A stretch of 7,665 nucleotides of DNA, taken from positions 1-7,665 of the forward strand of contig CATPAS010000080.1 in the NCBI GenBank assembly GCA_955652075.1, given 5' to 3'. A model generated the notes under the pieces. The model was not told the origin of the DNA. It made no database searches and was given only the letters and a program-made list of their open reading frames with translations. Shown here piece after piece: positions 1 to 5,097 of this stretch (positions within the stretch are counted from its first letter, which is position 1; every line of letters starts with the position of its first letter). The position numbers were made by a program, and so were the translations under genes. This DNA comes from an uncultured Gaiellaceae bacterium. GTDB lineage: Bacteria > Actinomycetota > Thermoleophilia > Gaiellales > Gaiellaceae.

Positions 1-3
1 AGA

Positions 4-516
4 GTGCCGCGCCGCATGTCACTTGCAGAGGCAGCAGCACAGGCCGACGAGCTGGCGCAGTCGGGCGCCGAGCGCGAGCTGTCCACGCTCCGCCAGCAGT
101 GGGCCGACGAGCTCGAGTCGGCGGCGCGGAGCGGCGATTATCGGGAGCGTGCAGTTGCGTATCGGGCGATCGGCCAGTTCCGCTTCCGCCAGAAGCTCGA
201 GCTCCTTCGGCGCGGGCTCGACGACGAGAGCCCGGCGGCGCGCGGTTCCGCACTCCTGTCGGTGCAGCTCCTGTCGAAGGACAGCCCGGGCGTGGTCAAT
301 GCGATCCGGCCCCTCCTGCACACGATCGTGTCCACGGACGCGAATCAAGCCGTGCGCCGACTCGCGGTTCTCTGTCTCCGGAACGGTTCGGCCCAGCGCG
401 AGACGATCGTTATCCTGAACGGGCTGGCCGAGGACGACGAACAGGAGACGGAGCTTCGCAACGCCGCCCGAACCGTCGCGGCTGATCTGAAGAAGAGAGC
501 GGGATCGAAGGCCTAG
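4..516 (+). CDS. HEAT-like helical repeat protein (5' end uncertain)
   Basis: I do not recognise a specific family. The 170-residue product is hydrophilic and predicted almost entirely helical. After a charged N-terminal helix (about residues 6-43), helix pairs of HEAT type can be traced at roughly 44-72, 73-109, 110-143 and 146-163. They show the usual pattern of an aspartate or asparagine turn followed by an alanine- and leucine-rich helix (DDESPAARGSALLSVQLL and DANQAVRRLAVLCL). There is no signal peptide or membrane segment, so it is probably a cytoplasmic scaffold or protein-binding protein. The start is not secure: GTG at 4 and ATG at 16 are both possible, and the frame is open to the window edge, so the gene may begin upstream. 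It converges on the zinc-ribbon gene, and the two TAG stops share the CTAG at 513-516. The coding call is firm; the function is unknown. Confidence 0.75.
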   Translation: MPRRMSLAEAAAQADELAQSGAERELSTLRQQWADELESAARSGDYRERAVAYRAIGQFRFRQKLELLRRGLDDESPAARGSALLSVQLLSKDSPGVVNAIRPLLHTIVSTDANQAVRRLAVLCLRNGSAQRETIVILNGLAEDDEQETELRNAARTVAADLKKRAGSKA

Positions 517-686
517 GTGGTGCAGGCGCGGCAGACGCGCGCCTGAATCTGGCGGCCGCAGCTCGGGCAGATGCGGTGCCGGCGCTTCAGCTCCAGGGCG
601 CGCTTGCTCAGCCCGGCGACGGTGATCAGGTAGCCGACGCCGCAGGTGACGGCGATCAGGACGGCGATGTTCGGATCGAGGTGCAT
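513..686 (-). CDS. Small membrane-anchored zinc-ribbon protein
   Basis: The product has 57 residues. Residues 6-26 are hydrophobic (AVLIAVTCGVGYLITVAG) and look like one membrane span. A basic linker follows (residues 29-38, ending KRRHR), then a C-terminal zinc-ribbon motif, C40-x2-C43-x8-C52-x2-C55, beginning CPSCG. The four cysteines probably bind one zinc, with the ribbon facing the cytoplasm by the positive-inside rule. The frame is open farther upstream inside the recombinase gene, but the ATG at 686 is preferred. It lies 4 nt after AGGAG (691-695) and 7 bp after the recombinase stop, and it gives a sensible membrane segment straight away. The tight spacing implies co-transcription and probably translational coupling with the XerD-like gene. 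The family is not recognised; the role in recombination or membrane anchoring is open. Confidence 0.72.
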   Translation of the reverse strand: MHLDPNIAVLIAVTCGVGYLITVAGLSKRALELKRRHRICPSCGRQIQARVCRACTT

Positions 687-690
687 GTCT

Positions 691-695
691 CTCCT
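691..695 (-). promoter_or_regulatory. Ribosome binding site overlapping the recombinase stop codon
   Basis: On the minus strand the sequence reads TAGGAGAGACATG. The AGGAG core shares bases with the TAG stop of the XerD-like gene (694-696) and sits 4 nt before the ATG at 686. This decides the start of the 57-residue protein and points to coupling: ribosomes finishing the recombinase end on the site that starts the next gene. Confidence 0.6.
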
Positions 696-1593
696 ACTTC
701 GTCTTCCGGCGCGCATGCGGATGCGCCTGGAAGTACAACTCGCGACGGCGCCGATCGGATACGTGCGTGTACAGCTCGGTCGTCGCAAGATCTGCATGCC
801 CGAGCATCTCCTGCACTGAACGTAGGTCGGCCCCGCCCTCGAGCAGATGCGTCGCGAAGGAATGACGGAGCAAGTGCGGATGAACTCGTTCCGGCTCGAG
901 ACCGGCCTTGGCCGCCAGCTTGCGGAGGATCAGAAAGGCGCCCGCGCGCGTGAGGCCGCCGCCCTTCGCGTTGAGGAAGAGCTCGGGCCGGTGTCGCACA
1001 TCCAGGAATGGGCGCCCCCGTCCCAGGTAACGGCGGAGTGCCTGTGCAGCCTGCCGGCCGATCGGTACGATCCGCTCCTTCGAGCCCTTGCCGATGCAGC
1101 GGACGATGCGCGCGTCGAGGTCGACGCTCGACTTTTGCAGACCGACGGCCTCGCTGACCCTTAGGCCCGCGCCGTACAGGAGCTCGACAAGCGCGCGGTC
1201 GCGCAGCTCGCGCGGCGTCGTTCCGTTCGCTGCTTCGACAAGCCGCTCGGCTTCGGCCGGGGAAAGCGTGCGCGGCAGTGTGCGACGACGTCGCGGCAGG
1301 TCGAGCTCGGCGGCGGGATTGTCGGTGCGCGCGCCGAGCAACGCCTGGTGGCGGAAGAAGGAGCGGATCGCGGCCACGCGCCGCGCGATGGTCGACGGTG
1401 ACAGACCGGCGGCACGCAGTTCGGCGAGGTACTGCTCGAGTTGCTCCGTTGTAATCCGGCCCACGGGCCGATCGAGCCACGCTGCGAATGCGGCGAGGTC
1501 GCGGCGATATGCGTCGACGGTCTTGGGGGCGCGTCGAGTCGTGAGGAGCGCAAGAAAGCCTTCGACTTCGGGATCGGTTGCAGAACGGTCCAC
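694..1593 (-). CDS. xerD: Tyrosine recombinase, XerD-like, full length
   Basis: This is a DNA strand-exchange enzyme of the phage integrase family. Chromosomal members resolve chromosome dimers at dif through a covalent 3'-phosphotyrosine link. With the GTG start at 1593 the protein has 299 residues, close to the E. coli XerC/XerD length of 298. A SAM-like N-terminal DNA-binding domain (about 8-95) precedes the catalytic domain (about 105-285). The full catalytic set is present: Arg145 (AGLRVSEAVGL), Lys169 (GKGSKER), His240 and Arg243 (HPHLLRHSFATHL), His266 (LGHADLATTELYTHV) and the nucleophile Tyr275. The open frame continues to ATG 1731, but those 46 extra residues resemble no Xer N-terminus, so GTG 1593 was chosen. 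It has no clear Shine-Dalgarno sequence. The LGHAD form of box II and the spacing before HxxR match XerD better than XerC. The symbol is provisional; the family is certain. Confidence 0.88.
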   Translation of the reverse strand: MDRSATDPEVEGFLALLTTRRAPKTVDAYRRDLAAFAAWLDRPVGRITTEQLEQYLAELRAAGLSPSTIARRVAAIRSFFRHQALLGARTDNPAAELDLPRRRRTLPRTLSPAEAERLVEAANGTTPRELRDRALVELLYGAGLRVSEAVGLQKSSVDLDARIVRCIGKGSKERIVPIGRQAAQALRRYLGRGRPFLDVRHRPELFLNAKGGGLTRAGAFLILRKLAAKAGLEPERVHPHLLRHSFATHLLEGGADLRSVQEMLGHADLATTELYTHVSDRRRRELYFQAHPHARRKTK

Positions 1594-1858
1594 CGCGGCA
1601 CGGTTTCGTGGCGAGCGCCGAATCGCCTGCCCGTGGCGGGTTCGTGCGCAGGGGCGTCCGAACGAGATCGCGGCCGTTTTGCACCGCTTTCCCGCCTTGA
1701 ACGCTGAAACGATGAACGAAACCGTCGCCACCCAGCCAGGTCTGTGGAAGAAAAGTCACACCTCCGTCGCAGAGGACCTGTCCGCGCGCGCTGAAAAGAC
1801 AGCGCTGCGGTAGCCATGACCGGGACAGTCCCCGACATGTCCCGCGGACGCCGAGGCG
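1594..1858. other. Gap between the two recombinase genes
   Basis: These 265 bp lie between the two leftward recombinase genes. They hold an inverted repeat at 1821-1844 and a weaker one at 1788-1805 (GCGCT, 8-nt loop, AGCGC). No tRNA, riboswitch or convincing sigma70-type promoter was recognised. The minus-strand frames remain open through parts of it, but the translations lack known similarity and look like GC-driven shadows. A gap this long suggests that the XerD-like gene has its own promoter rather than depending on readthrough from the XerC-like gene. Confidence 0.5.
1821..1844. repeat. Inverted repeat downstream of the XerC-like gene
   Basis: The arms CGGGACA (1821-1827) and TGTCCCG (1838-1844) are perfectly complementary around a 10-nt loop. 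A nested alternative, GGGAC-A-GTCCC, forms at 1822-1832. The repeat begins 15 bp beyond the stop of the XerC-like gene, where a terminator would lie, but no T-run follows on the minus strand. It could be a hairpin that stabilises or ends the transcript, a REP-like dispersed element, or a protein-binding palindrome. The sequence does not decide between these. Confidence 0.45.
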
Positions 1859-2695
1859 TCAGGAGCGGGGGTGCGCCTTGTCGTAGACGCGGCGCAGGCG
1901 GCGGCCGTCTACATGGCTGTACAGCTGCGTCGTCGAGAGGGAGCTGTGGCCGAGCAGGTCCTGGATCGTGCGCAGGTCGGCGCCGCCCTCCATCAGATGC
2001 GTTGCGAACGCATGGCGCAGCCGGTGCGGATGCGCGAACACGCGGCGCAGCGTCGACGTGTCGAGGCGACGCCCCCGTGCCGAGAGGAAGAGCGCGTTCT
2101 CGGCGCCTACTGCCAGCTTTGGACGCGCTTCGTGCAGGTACTGCGCCACGAGATGGCCCGCCTCTTCCCCGAGCGGGACGATCCGCTCCTTGCCGCCCTT
2201 GCCGCGAACGTGCAGCTGCTCGCGGTCGAAGTCCAGGTCGGCGAGATCGAGACCGACCGCCTCGGCGCTGCGCAGCCCTGCGGAATAGACGAGCTCGACT
2301 AGGGCGCGATTGCGCAACGGCAGCGGCCCGTCACCCACCAGAGCTTCCAAGGCGGTCTCGACCTCTGCAGTTTTCGGAGTATCGGGAAGACGCTTCGGTC
2401 GCCTTGGCGCGAGTGAGACGTCTGGCACGTTCGTCGGCCCGAGCGTGAAGCGAAGGAAGCTGCGGATCGCCGCGATCTTCCGCGCGATCGTGGCGGGGGC
2501 AAGCTTCCGCGGACGCGCACGCCCGAGCTCGGCGGCGTAGTCCGTGAGCACTCGCACATCCACGTCACCGACGCCGAGGTTCCGCCGTTCCAGCCAGCGT
2601 GCGAACTCCTCCACGTCGTGGCGATAGGAACGCCGGGTCCCCTCGCCCAGCGCGGGCGAGTTGAGGAAACGCTCGATCGCCTGAATGGTCTGCAT
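1859..2695 (-). CDS. xerC: Tyrosine recombinase, XerC-like, shortened catalytic domain
   Basis: The product has 278 residues and belongs to the Xer/phage integrase family, presumably the partner of the XerD-like protein in chromosome dimer resolution. A SAM-like N-terminal domain (about 1-88) is followed by the catalytic domain, with Arg142 (AGLRSAEAVGL), Lys166 (RGKGGKERIVPLG), His224 and Arg227 (HPHRLRHAFATHL), His250 (LGHSSLSTTQLYSHV) and Tyr259. The C-terminus, RVYDKAHPRS, resembles XerC. It is about 20 residues shorter than usual. Much of the difference lies between residues 211 and 224, where the helix normally preceding the HxxR box is missing; the XerD-like neighbour has 13 more residues there. 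The catalytic residues survive and the frame is clean, so the gene looks functional rather than decayed. ATG 2695 is the chosen start, with no evident Shine-Dalgarno sequence. The symbol is provisional. Confidence 0.87.
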   Translation of the reverse strand: MQTIQAIERFLNSPALGEGTRRSYRHDVEEFARWLERRNLGVGDVDVRVLTDYAAELGRARPRKLAPATIARKIAAIRSFLRFTLGPTNVPDVSLAPRRPKRLPDTPKTAEVETALEALVGDGPLPLRNRALVELVYSAGLRSAEAVGLDLADLDFDREQLHVRGKGGKERIVPLGEEAGHLVAQYLHEARPKLAVGAENALFLSARGRRLDTSTLRRVFAHPHRLRHAFATHLMEGGADLRTIQDLLGHSSLSTTQLYSHVDGRRLRRVYDKAHPRS

Positions 2696-2732
2696 GCAGA
2701 GCCATTCGCGGCCCAGTTAGCATCGCCTGCCC
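2696..2732. promoter_or_regulatory. Compact divergent intergenic region
   Basis: Only 37 bp separate the starts of the XerC-like gene (leftward) and the aminopeptidase gene (rightward). Neither start has a purine-rich ribosome site. TAGCAT at 2718-2723 fits an actinobacterial TANNNT -10 box and sits 9 nt before the ATG at 2733, so the aminopeptidase mRNA may be leaderless or nearly so. No good -35 match is seen. Promoters for both genes must overlap here or lie within the opposite coding region. The assignment is weak. Confidence 0.35.
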
Positions 2733-3926
2733 ATGGCCTCCCGCGTCGAACGCCTCGCCGACCTGCTCGTCAACTTCGGCGCCAACGTGCAGAAGGGCCA
2801 GATCCTCGACGTCGGCTCGGGCCTCGGGAAGGAAGAGCTAACACGCGCCATCACGGCCAGCGCGTACAAGCGCGGCGCGAAATTCGTCGACGTCCACTAC
2901 TGGGATCCGCATCTGAAGCGGGAGCGCGTGCTGTACGCGCCCGACGACGTGCTCGACTTCGTCCCGCCCTGGTACGGCGAACGAACATTGCAGCTCGGCG
3001 AGGAGCGCGGTGCGACGATCTCCCTCAGCGGCCCGATCGAGCCTCACCTCTTCGACGATCTCGATCCTGAGCGGCTCGGCCGGGACGTCTTTCCGCGCGT
3101 AAAGGAATGGACGACGGTCATCAACCAGCGCACGGTGAACTGGTGCGTGGCGCCCGGGCCGTCCGAGAAATGGGCTCAGCTCGTCTATCCGGACCTCGAT
3201 TCGCGGGCCGCGCTCGAAAAGCTCTGGAATGACGTGGTTCACATCTGCCGCCTGGACGAAGACGAGCCCGAGGCCGCCTGGCAGGAACGAAACGGCGTCC
3301 TGAAGGGGGTGGCGGAGCGTCTGACCGAACTGCATCTCGACGCGATCCATCTCGAAGGGCCGGGGACCGACCTGACGATCGGACTGCTGCCGAGCTCGCG
3401 CTGGATCGGCGGGGGAGATACGACGATCGACGGGATTCCCCACATGGCGAACCTGCCGACCGAGGAGGTCTTCACCTCGCCCGATCCCGAGCGCACCGAA
3501 GGAATCGTTCGGGCGACAAAGCCGCTCACGACGCAGGGTCGGATCATCGACGGGTTGACCGTGCGCTTCGAAGGCGGCCGTGCGATGCAGATCGAAGCCG
3601 ATTCGGGTGCCGAAACGCTGCGCGCAATGGCCAGGCAGGATGACGGCGGCGCGCGCCTGGGCGAACTGGCTCTCGTCGACCGAGAGGGGCGCATCGGTCC
3701 GCTCGACACGGTCTGCTACGACACGCTCCTCGACGAGAACGCCGCGAGCCACGTCGCGCTCGGCTCGGCTTACGACGCGGCGGTCGGCGACGAGGATCGC
3801 GAGCGGCTGAACCGATCCAGCATCCACATCGACTTCATGATCGGCTCGCCGGAGGTGGATGTGACCGGAATCACGCGCGACGGCGAGCGCATCCCTGTGC
3901 TGCGCGACTCAACCTGGCAGATCTAG
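2733..3926 (+). CDS. M29-family metallo-aminopeptidase (AmpS/PepS/AmpT type)
   Basis: The 397-residue product matches the usual length of M29 enzymes, cytoplasmic two-metal exopeptidases that remove N-terminal amino acids from peptides. The N-terminal half (about 1-165) opens with the typical RVERLADLLVNFGANVQKGQ start. The C-terminal half carries the predicted metal site. From the known Thermus AmpT ligands (recalled numbering Glu250, Glu316, His345, Tyr352, His376, Asp378) the matching residues here are Glu245 (LPTEEVFTSPDP), Glu311 (LGELALV), His340 and Tyr347 (ASHVALGSAY), and His365 and Asp367 (IHIDFMIGS). The spacing is conserved apart from a short gap before His365. There is no signal peptide. 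The role is probably peptide turnover. It is transcribed away from the recombinase and overlaps the acetyltransferase tail to tail by 18 bp. The ATG at 2733 is well placed but lacks a Shine-Dalgarno sequence. Confidence 0.93.
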   Translation: MASRVERLADLLVNFGANVQKGQILDVGSGLGKEELTRAITASAYKRGAKFVDVHYWDPHLKRERVLYAPDDVLDFVPPWYGERTLQLGEERGATISLSGPIEPHLFDDLDPERLGRDVFPRVKEWTTVINQRTVNWCVAPGPSEKWAQLVYPDLDSRAALEKLWNDVVHICRLDEDEPEAAWQERNGVLKGVAERLTELHLDAIHLEGPGTDLTIGLLPSSRWIGGGDTTIDGIPHMANLPTEEVFTSPDPERTEGIVRATKPLTTQGRIIDGLTVRFEGGRAMQIEADSGAETLRAMARQDDGGARLGELALVDREGRIGPLDTVCYDTLLDENAASHVALGSAYDAAVGDEDRERLNRSSIHIDFMIGSPEVDVTGITRDGERIPVLRDSTWQI

Positions 3927-4475
3927 CTCTCCGCGGAGCAGCGAGAACATCACGTAGTTGACACGGCGCTGCTGCCTCGGGTTGAAGTGCACGGAGCGGA
4001 GCACGCCTTCCCGCGTGTAGCCTGCTTTCTCCGCAACGCGCTGCGACCCGACGTTGTCCGGGTCCGCACGCAACTGCAGGCGCTCGCAGTCCAGTTCCTC
4101 GAAAACCCAGCGTGAGATGAGCCTGACCCCGCGAGCCGTCAGCCCCCGGCCTCGCGCTTCGGCACGCAACCAGTAGCCGACCTCGCCGACCCGCTCCTCG
4201 CCGACCCAGCCGAAACCCACGCCCCCGAGCACCCCACCCGTGTTCGAGTCCGTGACGGCGAAGGGTGCCGAGGTCCCCGCGAGCCAGTAGGACGACGCCT
4301 GCTCGACCCACGCGCGCGCCTCGGCATCGCGATACGGCTGCGGGATTGCGTCCATCCAGCGAGTGATCTCGTCGTCGCCGTCGATGCACTCGACGAGCGC
4401 GGGCACGTCCCGCTCGTCCCAGGGCCGCAGAGTGACGACTCCGTCTGTCAGAGGTGGATCCGGCGGGGCGATCAC
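3909..4475 (-). CDS. GNAT-family N-acetyltransferase, RimJ/RimL-like
   Basis: The 188-residue product transfers an acetyl group from acetyl-CoA to an amine; the substrate cannot be told from sequence. It opens with the RimJ/RimL signature (LTDGVVTLRPWDERDVPALVECIDG cut at about residues 9-33). It then has the beta strands GGVGFGW and VGEVGYWLRAEARGRGLT (about 84-113), where residues 108-113 form the acetyl-CoA pyrophosphate-binding loop. The late motif has Asn141 and Ser144, followed by AEKAGYTREGVLR (148-160), typical of this subgroup. It is one complete domain. The start is GTG at 4475 without a clear ribosome site, 15 bp downstream of the proline-rich gene, so the two may be co-transcribed. 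Its 3' end overlaps the convergent aminopeptidase gene by 18 bp. Protein N-terminal or small-molecule acetylation are both possible. Confidence 0.9.
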   Translation of the reverse strand: MIAPPDPPLTDGVVTLRPWDERDVPALVECIDGDDEITRWMDAIPQPYRDAEARAWVEQASSYWLAGTSAPFAVTDSNTGGVLGGVGFGWVGEERVGEVGYWLRAEARGRGLTARGVRLISRWVFEELDCERLQLRADPDNVGSQRVAEKAGYTREGVLRSVHFNPRQQRRVNYVMFSLLRGELDLPG

Positions 4476-4490
4476 GCCGCCGAGGCTAGC

Positions 4491-5027
4491 TCAGGGAAGC
4501 GGGAGCGGCAGCGGCGGTGCCCCAGGCACTTCCGGAAGCGCGGGAGCAGGCAGCACGGGAACGGGCAGCACGGGAACGGGCAGAGTCGGAAGTGTCGGAA
4601 CCGTCGGAACCGTCGGAACCGTCACATCCGTCAGCGGCCCTGCAGTCGTTGCGTTCGCGGAATCGGTGCCGCTCGTCGGGGCGGATTCCGTTCCGCGCGG
4701 AGCCGGCGGCGACGGGCTCTCGACGGTGCGTGCCGTGGACGGCGTAGGTCCGACCGGGGTGTGCGTTCGCTGCCGTCGCGCGCGGGAACGGTGCCGTCCC
4801 GGCTCCGGCGAAGCCTGCGGCAGCCTCTGAGCGGAGCCGGGGACGGTGTCAGCGTGCGGCGGGATCAACACGGCCGACGTGTGGCGACCCCCGCCGACAT
4901 CGAGAGCCAAGGGGGAAGCAGACCCGACGCCGAACAGGACGACCGCGCTGTACAGGGCCGCAGACGCAGCGGTTGCACCGAGGCCGAGCCTCAATTCGCC
5001 GCTGGGATTCTCCGTTGGAAGCCCCAC
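4491..5027 (-). CDS. Membrane-anchored or secreted proline-rich protein
   Basis: No family is recognised. The 178-residue product has a short polar N-terminus, then one hydrophobic stretch at about residues 14-37 (LGLGATAASAALYSAVVLFG), which is either a signal peptide or an uncleaved anchor. A middle part rich in Pro, Ser, Thr, Ala and Arg with no predicted fold follows. The tail (about 135-178) has proline at every second or third residue, as VPT and LPVPV units, and ends PLPLPLP. Such tails are usually extended, rigid rods that cross or contact the cell wall. The start is GTG at 5027, because no earlier in-frame ATG, GTG or TTG exists in the gap after pckA; there is no strong ribosome site. 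The gene lies 70 bp beyond pckA and 15 bp before the acetyltransferase gene, all on one strand. Low complexity makes the call less certain than for its neighbours. Confidence 0.62.
   Translation of the reverse strand: MGLPTENPSGELRLGLGATAASAALYSAVVLFGVGSASPLALDVGGGRHTSAVLIPPHADTVPGSAQRLPQASPEPGRHRSRARRQRTHTPVGPTPSTARTVESPSPPAPRGTESAPTSGTDSANATTAGPLTDVTVPTVPTVPTLPTLPVPVLPVPVLPAPALPEVPGAPPLPLPLP
4551..4620 (-). repeat. In-frame tandem repeats encoding the proline-rich tail
   Basis: On the plus strand two identical 15-bp units, CAGCACGGGAACGGG (4551-4565 and 4566-4580), are followed by a 9-bp unit GTCGGAACC present three times exactly (4594-4620), with one diverged copy before it (4585-4593). 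Read on the minus strand they encode LPVPV and VPT repeats. Both unit lengths are multiples of three, so gain or loss of copies would lengthen or shorten the protein tail without breaking the frame. Confidence 0.85.
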
Positions 5028-5034
5028 AGACCAC

Positions 5035-5048
5035 TTATCGGGGTAGGC
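5035..5048 (-). promoter_or_regulatory. Upstream element GCCTACCCCGRTAA, copy 1
   Basis: The minus strand reads GCCTACCCCGATAA and ends 7 nt before the GTG start of the proline-rich gene. A copy differing at one base lies upstream of pckA at 6671-6684 on the same strand. The GATAAGT part could be a -10 box of a leaderless promoter, or the whole could be a regulator site. The first seven bases also form one arm of the adjacent hairpin. Confidence 0.4.
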
Positions 5049-5060
5049 CGTTCGGCCTAC
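5043..5060. terminator. Perfect hairpin between pckA and the proline-rich gene
   Basis: GTAGGCCGTTCGGCCTAC folds as a 7-bp stem with a 4-nt loop, or 8 bp with a 2-nt loop. It starts 37 bp beyond the pckA stop and ends 15 bp before the GTG of the next gene. Position and stability suit a pckA terminator, and many actinobacterial hairpin terminators lack a T-run, as this one does. A two-fold symmetric operator for the downstream gene is the main alternative. Confidence 0.5.
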
Positions 5061-5097
5061 GACCCTCGTCTGAGTGATCGTTGACTCGAGGCGAGGC

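Noticed and set aside
687..797. Longer N-terminus for the zinc-ribbon protein from ATG 797
   Set aside because: The extension lies wholly within recombinase coding sequence, is Arg-rich, and would place the Shine-Dalgarno and membrane segment internally.
1594..1731. Longer N-terminus for the XerD-like recombinase from ATG 1731
   Set aside because: The extra 46 residues do not resemble any Xer N-terminus, and GTG 1593 gives the standard length of 299 residues.
656..1759. 367-codon minus-strand frame overlapping the XerD-like gene
   Set aside because: It is an out-of-frame shadow with an Arg/Pro-rich translation. Its first 35 residues look somewhat protein-like but have no recognisable match, so I do not claim a gene remnant.
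1594..1858. Possible dif site or riboswitch between the recombinase genes
   Set aside because: No AT-rich 28-bp dif-like sequence with XerC/XerD arms and no known riboswitch core could be found. The region is GC-rich throughout.
694..2695. Recombinases as part of a phage, integron or transposon
   Set aside because: There is no tRNA attachment site, cassette, terminal repeat, excisionase or phage gene nearby, and base composition matches the neighbours.
2838..3827. 329-codon minus-strand frame opposite the aminopeptidase
   Set aside because: It is a mirror frame of a well-conserved M29 gene with no domain of its own.
4551..4620. Tandem repeats as a CRISPR array or origin iterons
   Set aside because: Units are 9 and 15 bp without spacers and are in frame inside a coding region, so they are protein-coding microrepeats.
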